DNA of 64,000 bases from a virus, in IMG/VR virus record IMGVR_UViG_3300032291_001296, positions 39,354-103,353 of that record; one strand, 5' to 3'. Position 1 is the first letter of the stretch, and every line of letters begins with the position of its first letter. Shown here piece by piece: positions 22,212 through 32,900 of this stretch. The notes under the pieces were generated by a model. It was not told the origin of the DNA and did not search any database. It saw only the letters and a list, made by a program, of their open reading frames with translations. The translations under genes were made by a program, and so were the position numbers.

Positions 22212-25200
22212 TTAATTATAATTATCTAACCAGCCTCCTGGTTGTTTGGTGTTATAGTTTGTAAAATTAGTTAATTGGTTTAACTTAACCAACTGATTTC
22301 CATCTTTTGCTTTGGTGACTTTACCACCATTTTGTTTAGAAGAGTTCTCTCTTATAGCTGATCTTCTAGCCCATTCAAAATTTTTCTGATACTCTTTATT
22401 AATTCTTTCGTTTTCTTTATATCCATATACACTTAATGCAGATATTGCAGAACCACCTCCACCAAGAACCAATGCAGTTTTCATTTTATCTTGAAGTTGT
22501 CTTAGATGATATTTTCTATCAATTAGCTCTAGTCTCATTTGAGTCATATCATCTACTTCTTTATCTAATTTTGCTTTAAACTCATCAAGTCTATTTATTT
22601 CATCTTTATATTTTTTATTATAAGCTTTTTCTGATAAAGCATCTATATCTTCAATTATTTTTTTTCTTTGCATTGATATTTCAGAAAGACGTTTAGTGGC
22701 TCTATCTATACCACCTTCTACATATCCTTTAATAGCTCTGAATTGTTTTGGTAAAAGTTCTAGATCAGAATTAATTTTTTTACTATTTAATACTTGTTCA
22801 GCTGCATCAGATCTTTGTTTAAAAGATTTTATTACATTTCTTGAATTTGATATTTTATATTGCATAGCATCTATTGCTTCATCAAAATCTCTAAGTGTTG
22901 ATGCATAAGTAGAATTACCATATCTACTAAATCTAGCATCTTTTTTTGCTACAGTTCTACCAGTCTCTTTTGCAAATTTATATAATGCTTCTTTACCTTC
23001 TTCACTATATGGAAGATTTTCAATTAACTGTGATGTATTTTCACTTGTGTTAGCTGCATCTTTAAGATGATCATCCATTTTTACATCGGATAGAATATCA
23101 CTTAATATTTTTCTTTCTTCTTCGGTGAAAAGCTTTTCTCCAGATACATTATGTTCAATAGAATTAATATATGACATTGGATCTGATATATCTAAATTCA
23201 TTCCAAGTTGCTTCATTGAAACAATATTATTATCTCCATGAAATGGATGTCCTAACATTACATGGTTTTGTCCTATACCATTGATAGCTCCACCACCAGC
23301 ACCAGGATGATATTCTTTAATTGCTGCTTCTATTTTATCAATTTTTCCTTTATCTACTTGTCTAGTTAATATAGAATTATTGATGTAGTAATCATTAATA
23401 GCAAGTTGCATTCTTTCTGGATCAGCTGCTACTAATGCTTTATTACCAATGAAATTAATTTTATCTAATATCTCTTTATTTGTTTCAACATTAGATAACT
23501 GTTCTAATGGAAACTGATGTCCAATAGATCCTTTACTTCCTACTAAAGATTTAACAAACTGTTCTTGTCCTTGAGAAACAACACTTGGTTTACCATAGTT
23601 AATTAATGCATCTATCTTATTTATATGGTGATCTTTAGTAGATTCATATGCATCAACAACTGACTTAGTAGTAGGGTTAGTCATGTCAACTAATTCTTGA
23701 GATGAATAAGGAATCTTTAATTCAGATTTACTCTTTATTGATTTTCTAACTGCTGCATAATATTCATCTGGAGCAACTTGTTTAAATAATTCTTCAGCTC
23801 TTTCTCCTATAGCTTTACCACCTTTTTCTTGAATAACATTTATATCAATTGGTGCAACTCCTTCAGCTGCTCCAGGAATGTTATGAAGATCTGCAAGTCC
23901 TTTGTTTCCTACTGGAGGATTAGCTTTAGCAAATTTATCATATTGAGATTGACTCATAATCACATCATAGTCACCAATTATATGAGGAACATTTGTTTCA
24001 GCAACATTCTTAGCACTACCAAATACTTTAGCTCCAGGGATTTGAGTTTCTATAAAATCAATATTCTTTTTAACAGTAGAAACATATTCAGGAGTAGCTT
24101 CAGGTAACACTGCGTTATCTACAGTTTTTACAACTTTATCTCCTTCTACTGTATGTATAATATTTTCATTAGGAACAGATGTAGATATAGGAAACTTTTC
24201 TCCTGTTGCTAAATCCGTAATGTCTGTACTACCTGTTCTTAATCCTAGAGATGTATCTTTTCCACTTTGAACAAGACCTTCACCATTCACTCTAAACTGA
24301 CCTGCAACATCTATTCTTTTTTGAAGTTTATTTATTCTATCATTCAATTGATTAAGTTCATCAATTGATGCTTTTGTTTTTAATTTATTAGCTTTTGCTT
24401 CTATGGCCCATTTTTTCTGACGAAGTTTTCCAACTTCTTCACTATACTTTGCATATTCTGGACCTGTATATAAAGCCCTCTCAGCAACTTCAACAGCATC
24501 TATTTTAGGCTGTATACTTTTTATCTCACCTGATATTACAGCACCCATATCATTAACTAAAGTTTTACCTTTAGTTAAAATAGGAGCAGTAACTTCACTA
24601 GCTTTAGCTAAAGCTTGACTACCTTTATTTGCAACATATCCAAGTCCTTCTCCTACACCTTTTGAAATAGGTCCTGCAGCAGGTAGTATTTCTAATGCAT
24701 CCATTCCTACTGATTCAGCTCCTTCCCAAGTTGGTCTATTTGCCCAGTTTGCTACATCAGGTCCAATATTCATTAAACCATGTGTAGCAAATCCTGCATT
24801 GATTGCATTACCTAAATTTAATCCAGCAATAGTATTTCCTCCTATCACTGCATCAGCTGCAAGAGAATTACCTATCATTGTTGCATATGGTGCAGCAGCA
24901 GATATTCCAGCAGGAATTAATGGTGCAGCTGCATATCCAAGTGTACCTAAATAAGCAGCATCATATGGATTTGCTGATTTAGGATTGTTGATTACACTTT
25001 GTAATAAGTTATCTCTCACCTCACCTTTTTGATATAAGTCTGTTAAAGCAGTAAAAGGAGTAAGTGCAGATTGACCAAGTTTACTTAATGTTGAATCAGG
25101 AGTGTATTGGCTAATTGCTCCATGCTGTTGATTATACTGATCATACAATATACGTTCTTGTTCTTCTTTAGGAAGAGCATTGAATTTCTTTTGTGCTTCA

Positions 25201-27497
25201 GCTTCAGCTTTTGCTTTTTCAGCAGCCACCTTGTTTGAATATTTTACATCTTTAACTATTGCCTCATCTCCTTTAGCTGCCATTTTACTAGCATTAGGAA
25301 TAACATCATTTACAATAGTATTAGGAGTTTCACGTATGTTAACTTTTTTACTTCTAGCTTCAGTATCATTTTTCAACTTATCTAAAAATGCTATATGTTC
25401 AGGAGAAATATTAATTTTAGGATTTTCTTGTTGTTGATTTTTAAAATTATCAATAAAGTTACCTCTACTTCTATTTTTATTTCCTGGACTCCATGGATAA
25501 GTAGTTTCATCTGTAGTGGTTTGCATACCATTAGCAGCTACAGGATATTCTGTAAACTTAGTTGCTCCTGGGAATACATGTGTTCCTGTATTAGGATAAA
25601 CCATTCTTGGATGTCCTTTATCTGGAACTACATATAATGGTATATCACCATATCCATGAGTAGCCATTGTGTTTCCTGATATTTCTGTATCTTGCCATGG
25701 ATAAGCCCATTGTCCTCTATCATCTTTGATAGGTCCTCCATCTTTATTCAATGGGATATCACCAATATTTGGTTTCCAGTTTTGATTTTTATACATTTTG
25801 TTGAAGCTATTACTAGCATCTTGTCCCATGTCTCTCAACATAGCTTCTCTATCAAATCTATTTCCAGGAAGAGTAAATTTAGGATCCCCCATATAATCAT
25901 CTACATCTGAGATGTATCCTTCAGCATTTGGTCTAGTTCCTTTATATTCTTGTACACCATACCATTGTTCAGGTTGTTTTTCTCCAAATTTTTGTAACTC
26001 TTCTTTACCTAAACCTTCTTTACCTGCATAATAAACAAGTTCATCTTTACTGTTATTGAAGAACTCAGGATTAGTTTTTATTCCAGCTTCTTGTGAAATC
26101 AAATACTTATCCCATTCTTGTTTAGCACTTTCTGCTTTTTTTGCAGAATTAGCAATTTCTTCATCACTGTATTTCCAACGTTCACCGTAGTCTTCTATAT
26201 CTTTCATCAAGTTTTGATGACGTTTTGATTCTAATTTTGCAAGATCTTTATAGATATTATTTTCATCTATAACTTTAATATAATCTTTTGTTGCTTTATT
26301 AAAATCAGACATTGGAAGATCAGCATCAGTAACTAATTTATAATTAGGTCCTTGGAACTTTGGTTTTCTTTTAAAGAAATTAAAAAATCCTTGCTCATGC
26401 AATCCTTGTCTTAATTCAGGAGCTACACTTGTTTTTATACTTCTTAGTTCTGGACCAAACTCTGCTACTGCTGGTAACATACTTAATGCATCTAATCCAG
26501 CACCTACATAATTACCTTCATATAAATCAGGACCCATTTTTGTTGCACCTTGCATTGCACCTATTATTGCACCTTCAGGAGTAAATAATCCTGGAGACAT
26601 TAATGGAGATCTATAAGCTTCTTGCATACTATTCTGTACCCAATCTTTAGCAGCTTGTTCTTCTGATTGTTTTTGAGCTAATTCATTTTGTTGTTTACCA
26701 GATAGTTTTTTAATTTCTTTAAGTGTAGAAGTTTTTGTATTATCTTTTTCTACAGTTTTAACTTCTTTACCTTTACCTTTAGATTGAATCTTACGATTCA
26801 TTGTATCATTAATAAGACTTCTTACAGAAGGAAGATTTTCACCTTGTTGACTAATAGTCTTAGGTCTCCAATCTAATCCATTCTGATAGTATCTCATCTC
26901 TTCACCATTCTGTGCACTAGCTTTTGTTTTCTTTCCACCAGGTCCATTATAAGGAGCAGGATTAATTGTACGTGCATATGTAAACCCTGGAGTTCCTGGA
27001 ATAGAACCACCCATTCGCATTGCATCAGGATTATCATCAACACCTACTACTTCCCAATTATCATTAAAGACAATTAAACTACCATGTTTAGTTTTTACCT
27101 TCTTTGCTCCAATTTTTTTAGCTTGAGCAGTTATAGTTTTCCAATCAGGAACCCAGCGACCTTCTTTATTATAGTTTCCAGCATCATCTATTACTGGAGT
27201 AGAAGAATTTACTTTACCACCTCCTTGAAATCTTCCACCCCATGCAGGAGAATAATCTCTACCTTTAGTGTTATATCCTTCTCCTACATATCCTTCTGGT
27301 AAAGATACAGAAGTATCATTATAGTTCTCTTGGTATTCTTGCATTGTTCCACCATCAGCGTATTGATCTAACCAACCACCATTCTTCATATTAACATCAC
27401 TCTTTCCACAATTGTGGCATACGTGCATATCTTTTTGACTAGAATCAGATTTGTTCCAACTCCATCCACAACTTGGACATGTTACTTTTCCTTTCAT
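22212..27497 (-). CDS. crAss-like cargo protein with zinc ribbon and nucleotidyltransferase-like motif (1761 aa)
   Basis: A zinc ribbon opens the protein (C7, C10, C27, C30), followed by the motif GGWLD at residues 40-44; GGWLDNYN also forms the extreme C-terminus. IPGTPGFTYAR near residues 165-176 is a crAss cargo signature. Glycine/alanine-rich hydrophobic segments lie at about 850-920. The region 1150-1225 looks like a Pol-beta-type nucleotidyltransferase: G1160-S1161, then D1176-Y-D1178-V, then the third carboxylate D1218 in PIDINVI. The C-terminal 300 residues form a coiled coil with one hydrophobic segment. The ATG overlaps the previous stop (TAATG). Cargo role is well supported; transferase activity is inference. 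Confidence 0.8.
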   Translation of the reverse strand: MKGKVTCPSCGWSWNKSDSSQKDMHVCHNCGKSDVNMKNGGWLDQYADGGTMQEYQENYNDTSVSLPEGYVGEGYNTKGRDYSPAWGGRFQGGGKVNSSTPVIDDAGNYNKEGRWVPDWKTITAQAKKIGAKKVKTKHGSLIVFNDNWEVVGVDDNPDAMRMGGSIPGTPGFTYARTINPAPYNGPGGKKTKASAQNGEEMRYYQNGLDWRPKTISQQGENLPSVRSLINDTMNRKIQSKGKGKEVKTVEKDNTKTSTLKEIKKLSGKQQNELAQKQSEEQAAKDWVQNSMQEAYRSPLMSPGLFTPEGAIIGAMQGATKMGPDLYEGNYVGAGLDALSMLPAVAEFGPELRSIKTSVAPELRQGLHEQGFFNFFKRKPKFQGPNYKLVTDADLPMSDFNKATKDYIKVIDENNIYKDLAKLESKRHQNLMKDIEDYGERWKYSDEEIANSAKKAESAKQEWDKYLISQEAGIKTNPEFFNNSKDELVYYAGKEGLGKEELQKFGEKQPEQWYGVQEYKGTRPNAEGYISDVDDYMGDPKFTLPGNRFDREAMLRDMGQDASNSFNKMYKNQNWKPNIGDIPLNKDGGPIKDDRGQWAYPWQDTEISGNTMATHGYGDIPLYVVPDKGHPRMVYPNTGTHVFPGATKFTEYPVAANGMQTTTDETTYPWSPGNKNRSRGNFIDNFKNQQQENPKINISPEHIAFLDKLKNDTEARSKKVNIRETPNTIVNDVIPNASKMAAKGDEAIVKDVKYSNKVAAEKAKAEAEAQKKFNALPKEEQERILYDQYNQQHGAISQYTPDSTLSKLGQSALTPFTALTDLYQKGEVRDNLLQSVINNPKSANPYDAAYLGTLGYAAAPLIPAGISAAAPYATMIGNSLAADAVIGGNTIAGLNLGNAINAGFATHGLMNIGPDVANWANRPTWEGAESVGMDALEILPAAGPISKGVGEGLGYVANKGSQALAKASEVTAPILTKGKTLVNDMGAVISGEIKSIQPKIDAVEVAERALYTGPEYAKYSEEVGKLRQKKWAIEAKANKLKTKASIDELNQLNDRINKLQKRIDVAGQFRVNGEGLVQSGKDTSLGLRTGSTDITDLATGEKFPISTSVPNENIIHTVEGDKVVKTVDNAVLPEATPEYVSTVKKNIDFIETQIPGAKVFGSAKNVAETNVPHIIGDYDVIMSQSQYDKFAKANPPVGNKGLADLHNIPGAAEGVAPIDINVIQEKGGKAIGERAEELFKQVAPDEYYAAVRKSIKSKSELKIPYSSQELVDMTNPTTKSVVDAYESTKDHHINKIDALINYGKPSVVSQGQEQFVKSLVGSKGSIGHQFPLEQLSNVETNKEILDKINFIGNKALVAADPERMQLAINDYYINNSILTRQVDKGKIDKIEAAIKEYHPGAGGGAINGIGQNHVMLGHPFHGDNNIVSMKQLGMNLDISDPMSYINSIEHNVSGEKLFTEEERKILSDILSDVKMDDHLKDAANTSENTSQLIENLPYSEEGKEALYKFAKETGRTVAKKDARFSRYGNSTYASTLRDFDEAIDAMQYKISNSRNVIKSFKQRSDAAEQVLNSKKINSDLELLPKQFRAIKGYVEGGIDRATKRLSEISMQRKKIIEDIDALSEKAYNKKYKDEINRLDEFKAKLDKEVDDMTQMRLELIDRKYHLRQLQDKMKTALVLGGGGSAISALSVYGYKENERINKEYQKNFEWARRSAIRENSSKQNGGKVTKAKDGNQLVKLNQLTNFTNYNTKQPGGWLDNYN

Positions 27498-28363
27498 TAT
27501 TTGTAAGAGATTTGTGCAGGAGCCACTAAGAATTGACTCACTAAATGCGTTGTACTACTATTATCAAGAATGTGTCTTATCTTTAATTCTTTTGCTCTTA
27601 GCGTTGCTTTCTTAAAGCTTCTAGGACCATAGTCCATATTAGCTTGATTGATCACTTTATCTATTGAAAGACTCTCGCATGATGTATTGAATAATGGAAC
27701 TTGAGAGCTTATCTCTGCAGCCCAGAATGTATTATACTGATAGAAGTTATCACTCTTAGTATAAGTGATAGTTTTACTTTCGGTGTTAAAGATAGGATAT
27801 TTATTGTAAGCTTGCAAATTATGTAATGGTTTTGCTACAAGTTCTAATACACCAGAACTCTGTTGTCCATTATATAGAATAGCTTTATTAAACCATTTAT
27901 CGTTTGTTTCTATTCTAGCATTATCATTAAATACACCATCAGGTATAGGAAGATATTCATATGCTTTAGTATAGTCTTGTACATTCTGAAGAATTTCATC
28001 TTGATACTTATACGCAAATGGATATTCAATAATGTATGGCTCTATTGTTCCATAGAATATATTATATATCTGTGTATTAGTTAGATGTCTCCATAGACAT
28101 CCTGTAACAGACTGTGTGTATTTTATACTTGCATATTCTGTAATATTGAAATCTTTTAGTTTTATTGTAAATGAATTATTACACTTACCTGTAGATTTTA
28201 ATATCACTGCATATAAACTATCATCAACAGTATAACTCACTCCTTGAATTAATGCTTTCTTAGGAACATTCTCAGCTATAATGTTTCCATAGATATCCGT
28301 AATGGTAAATGGTCCAACATTTGGTCCAGTCTGTACTAATTTTATGGTTATAACTTTTGTCAT
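27497..28363 (-). CDS. C-terminal part of the tail tube/muzzle-type protein with N-terminal 'VGPF' domain
   Basis: Residues 1-75 form a small domain (ITIKLV...NVGPFTI...STGKCNNSF) related to the 103-aa protein at 38062-38373. From about residue 88 the sequence (YGTIEPYIIEYPF, 'NDKWFNKAILYNG', 'YTKSDNFYQYNTFW', 'QANMDYGPRSFKKA') resembles what I recall as the C-terminal end of the large crAss P22-gp10-like tail/muzzle protein. Here it is a separate gene, joined to the upstream gene by the junction TAATATG. It probably assembles with the products of 28365-29927 and 29939-34471. The split is inferred from family knowledge. Confidence 0.65.
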   Translation of the reverse strand: MTKVITIKLVQTGPNVGPFTITDIYGNIIAENVPKKALIQGVSYTVDDSLYAVILKSTGKCNNSFTIKLKDFNITEYASIKYTQSVTGCLWRHLTNTQIYNIFYGTIEPYIIEYPFAYKYQDEILQNVQDYTKAYEYLPIPDGVFNDNARIETNDKWFNKAILYNGQQSSGVLELVAKPLHNLQAYNKYPIFNTESKTITYTKSDNFYQYNTFWAAEISSQVPLFNTSCESLSIDKVINQANMDYGPRSFKKATLRAKELKIRHILDNSSTTHLVSQFLVAPAQISYK

Positions 28364-28364
28364 A

Positions 28365-29927
28365 TTAAGGAGTGGTTGTAGTAGTGGTTGTAGTAGAAGA
28401 ACTTGATGTACTAGTAGTAGTTGTAGTTCCAGTAATTGAACTAACTACGCAACTACCTACTTGAGTTGCAGAACTTATAGGTAATATATCAATATTTATT
28501 CCTAAATCAAGTAATACATACGGATAAATTTTAATAACTGTATATAGATTTCCAAGTTCATCAGTTACGTATATTTCACAATTACATTCATATAATGATC
28601 TAGCTGCTACAGTTCCAATATTAAGATCAATCTCTATTGTTCCTGTTGCATACTCATATTGTGTTATATAATAATCTGATGTAATTCCATCTTGAGTAAC
28701 TACAATAAGTTTACCATCTGTTGTATATAACATGTTAGTTGTAGAAATTCTATCAGCTTGTAAACTAAATACAGTTGTATCAACTGCTGTTCCTCCTGTT
28801 ACATCTAATTCATTTACAGTGTTTGGAGATACAGAAGTGTCTGTTGAAATTAATATACCATCATTCTTAGCAACTATTCCATATCCTGGAGTGTATCCTA
28901 CAGGTAAAGCAATTGTTCCACTAGATGTTGCACTAAATGGAGATAGATCTATAGTCCATTTTTTTATGTTAGTATCAATACTCCATAAGTAGTTAGCAGT
29001 CATTGCTATTCCTAATGATGAAACATATCCTGGTACATTTAGTTCGTTGGATTGAGGTATAAATAATGGATTAGAATAGTATATACTATCATCTGATGAG
29101 AATAAAATTCCACAACATTTAGGTACATCTGGTACTAATGTAGTGGTAGTGGTAGTTGTTCCACAATCACAATTTATTATATTTACAATTACTCCTCCTG
29201 AAATTTCATAAACATAAGTTAATAATGGAGAATATGCAAAATAGAAACCATCAGGAACAAATGTACAATCTGTTCCATCACCATAATAAACTATATTACC
29301 AATTTGTAATTCATCAATTGTAATATTATTAGCATAACCATTAAATATAGTTAATGTACTATCATCTTCATTACTTGGACTATTTATATAAGTTATAACA
29401 GGAATTGCATCACATGCTTCTTGTTCACTACCAGAAAATATTACTTCTGGATCTGTTCCTAATGTATATCCTTCTACAAATACAAATGGTGTTAATAAAC
29501 TAGAAGGTCTTTGACATATTGTTGTTGTTGTAGTAGCAGGAACTGTAATTACTGCTGTACCATCTAAACTACAATCTGTTATAATAATTGTTCCATCTAT
29601 ACCACAACCTAATGTTGTTGTACTTGTAGTTGTTCTAGGAGAAGGATAAAATGTTGTTGTAGAAGTAGTTGTAGGAGGTGTTTTATCCATCACTCCAGCA
29701 ATAGCTTGAAATCCACCAGCTTGAGTATCATCACAACATCCATTAAGTCCTGAATAAAAGAAATTATTTTCTCCTATATAGAAATTAGGTAGATAACTAT
29801 GATAACTTATCCATTTTCTAGTATTTAAATTATATGACATAGTCCAACTCTTATTACAGAAATAATCTGGATCATTGAGATAAACCTGAGTACGTATAAC
29901 TGTTTTTATTTTATTATCTTCAGCCAT
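28365..29927 (-). CDS. Tail/muzzle-type segment carrying threonine-linked fibre domains (520 aa)
   Basis: The first 85 residues (VIRTQVYLNDPDYFCNKSW, 'ISYHSYLPNFYIGENNFFYSG') look like an internal segment of the crAss tail tube/muzzle protein. After 'CCDD' the protein changes character: three Thr-rich linkers separate small Cys-containing beta domains, including 'ECNCEIY' and 'CGTTTTTTTL', and a propeller-like region around 270-490. It ends in a Ser/Thr tail of TTTTTTTTP. It starts 11 nt after the 1510-aa gene and ends 1 nt before the next ATG. I infer a structural tail gene into which a fibre cassette has been inserted. Confidence 0.65.
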   Translation of the reverse strand: MAEDNKIKTVIRTQVYLNDPDYFCNKSWTMSYNLNTRKWISYHSYLPNFYIGENNFFYSGLNGCCDDTQAGGFQAIAGVMDKTPPTTTSTTTFYPSPRTTTSTTTLGCGIDGTIIITDCSLDGTAVITVPATTTTTICQRPSSLLTPFVFVEGYTLGTDPEVIFSGSEQEACDAIPVITYINSPSNEDDSTLTIFNGYANNITIDELQIGNIVYYGDGTDCTFVPDGFYFAYSPLLTYVYEISGGVIVNIINCDCGTTTTTTTLVPDVPKCCGILFSSDDSIYYSNPLFIPQSNELNVPGYVSSLGIAMTANYLWSIDTNIKKWTIDLSPFSATSSGTIALPVGYTPGYGIVAKNDGILISTDTSVSPNTVNELDVTGGTAVDTTVFSLQADRISTTNMLYTTDGKLIVVTQDGITSDYYITQYEYATGTIEIDLNIGTVAARSLYECNCEIYVTDELGNLYTVIKIYPYVLLDLGINIDILPISSATQVGSCVVSSITGTTTTTSTSSSSTTTTTTTTP

Positions 29928-29938
29928 TGTATTAATCT

Positions 29939-32900
29939 TTATGAAGTAGTGGTAGTTGTTGTTGTAGGAGCAATCATTTCATAAACTGTCTCAACATAGA
30001 ACTCTTTTGTTATAGGATCATATTTAACATCTTTGTCAATAGGAATATAATCTAGTTTAGTAATAATAACTCTTTCGAATTTACTATCATATACTCCATG
30101 TAATCCAATACCATTAAAGTTATTATCTGTATCAACTTCTGGAAAATATCTTAATATTTCAAACGATAAGTGGTCTGTCATAAATCTATTTACACCAGAT
30201 CCAAATCCACCTATCTCTGCCACTTTAGTTCCTTCAATTAAGAATATCTGTCCTCTCTTAGCATCTATTGTTACTTGTCCTTGTGGAATCTTTAATAACA
30301 TCTTATTCTGACTTCCTACATATCCAAGATCTGTTTCAGCAAAATCAATTGGTGTAGTAGAGAATAATGCAGGAGCACCAAGAAAAGCAGCTTGTGGATT
30401 ACTAGTATCCATTGTCAATAAGTTATTGTACATCAATGTCTTATTTTCAAATCTAGCAAGTATAGCTTTGTTCTGAATACCATCTAATGATACAAGCTTT
30501 CCATAATTTTGAGGAAAATCGTATAGAGATAGTGGAGCATAGCTTAACCAGTTATTTACTCTTACATCAGCATTATTTGATTGTGGATCAGAATACACCA
30601 CCCTAAATGGATAGTGTGTAAAACATAATTGATCATTCCAATCTGCTGGTAAATGCGAGAATGAATTTTCTGTATTCTGTCTAGAAAATGTTACATTATA
30701 ATAATATGTATTATCATAAGATATTGATGTAAACTCTTGCTGTAACCAATCATCAGGAATACCTGTAGATACGTGTGGCCAGAAGTTTCCTTCTCTATCA
30801 TTAAATGCTTGTCTAAGATCTACATTATAATTAGACTCACAATAGAAACTAGGAATACCATATGCAAATAGATAAAACTTACCATCATAGAAAGTTCTTA
30901 ATGTTCCAGCTATAGGATCTACTTGAGCTGGTATTTTTGCAGGATCATTATAACAATCAAAACTATGTGCTTTAATTGATATAATATTTATCATATTATG
31001 ATAACTATTCAAAATAGATCTAGCAGAGTGCCAGAATTTTGGATAACCAACATTACCTATCTCATCATAGAATATATCACTATCATCAGGAGCATTCACT
31101 CTATTATCTAAAAAGAATGGAAGTTTTGTTTTGTATGCAAACTTATTTATAAATGTATCACCACCAAATGCAACATCGTTAGTATAAGAACTTACATTAA
31201 ACATTCTTTGGAATCCTGTATCAATTGTCTCATAAGAATATATTTGTCCCCATTGACCAGGGAATATATTTTTTAATGATGCATAATAAGATACCACTTT
31301 AATATCTCTTTCTTTCTCTGGAGTATTACAATAATTTAATTTAGTATCTGGTGTAATATTAGTATCACATGTACCAGCTCCTCCAATAATAAATCTTGAA
31401 TATTCAGAAATTAAAGAATCACCATTACTATCTAAAAGACTTTCTGTTTTATTAGGAAATGGAAGAGGTTCTACTGTAAGAGTATTTCTTTTATCTATTG
31501 TTTTTGTATATACAGATGATTCTCTTTGATAATTATTTATATTTTTATCATCTCCAATGTTTTGAACACCAGGAATTAAATATGCTTTTAAATCAAGTGC
31601 TCTTTGTTTAATACCAGTTAGATTTCCTATTGTAACATTATTACCAATTGGTGCAGAATAATTATAACTAGCTACAGAGTTATATGAGTATGCATAATTT
31701 TTTCTTGTAATACCATTAATATAAATAGTTAAGTATGCTTGGTATGCTGTAAATACAGCTGTTATATCTGAACCTCCAATATTAAATGAAGCATCTAATG
31801 CATCTTGTTGAGCTTCTCTAGAAAGAAGTCTGTATTTAGCATTTCCTTTAACAGGAACAAAATGAGCTTTTCCTCCACCAAACATTACATTTTCTAACTT
31901 AAGAATATCTCCTAAGAAAGGTTGTGAGAATGATGTATCAGGAGAATTAAATACTTGTCTATACGCAGATTCAGGTTTATCAATAGCTGGTAATGGTATA
32001 TTTCCACCACAAATATTTGCTATCTTAGATCTTCTACTCCATGCATTACATGGAGGAGAAAGACCAACATTAACAAATTTTGGAGGAAGTTCTCCAAGAG
32101 CTTGTGGACCAGTCCACACAGGTGCTATAGAACAGTCACTTTGTGCACTTCCAGCATAATCACCAGTTGAGTCATTTAAATAATATGGCCATGTTCCAAT
32201 AGTAAGTTTTTGAACTACAATACCACCACAAGCATCACTTTGAGGAGAATTACATAAACTACATGTTCCATATGGAGAATAAGGAACTCTTCCAAATTTT
32301 AATGTTGTTAATGAAGCATTATCGCATGACCATTCTGTATCAGCCCACATTTTAAAAATATCTATTGGTGCATTTCTATTATATAATATAGTATTGTATT
32401 CACCAGGACCTATACATGCTTTACCAGTTAAATACTTTGGTCTTGTTAAAGAACAAAACTCATAGTTTTGACCAGCAACCATAGGAACACAACTAACCAC
32501 CTTTCCTGTTATAGCATCTGTATATTCATATGTACCTGTTTCTTTACATTGTACTATCCAAACTCTAGATTGACCTAATACAGTGTATGAATTAGAACTT
32601 GTATTTATAAAAGGATCTTCATTAAGATCATTGTATGGATAGTTTGGATAATAAAGAGTTTGATCTTCTCTTGTATATGTTCCTACATTACGTAACATCC
32701 CTTTACCTACAATAGATTTATTTGTATTTCTATTACCTCTTACAATTTTAAATCCAGCTATATTATCTTTCTGCTCTTGTGTTAGAGAAGAAGTTTGTAT
32801 TAGAGATTGTACCTGAGCTATATTCACTTTAACACCAATTGGATATACAGCATTACTTTGAATATCAGGATCAGGTTCAAATCCTGGAGTGAGTGCATAC

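Noticed and set aside
28363-29945. Programmed frameshifting at the threonine runs to rejoin the split tail proteins
   Set aside because: The frame beyond each run stays open only because (ACN)n can never give a stop in any frame on that strand. The shift needed differs between junctions (-1 at 29927-29945, +1 at 28363-28367) and no slippery heptamer is seen.
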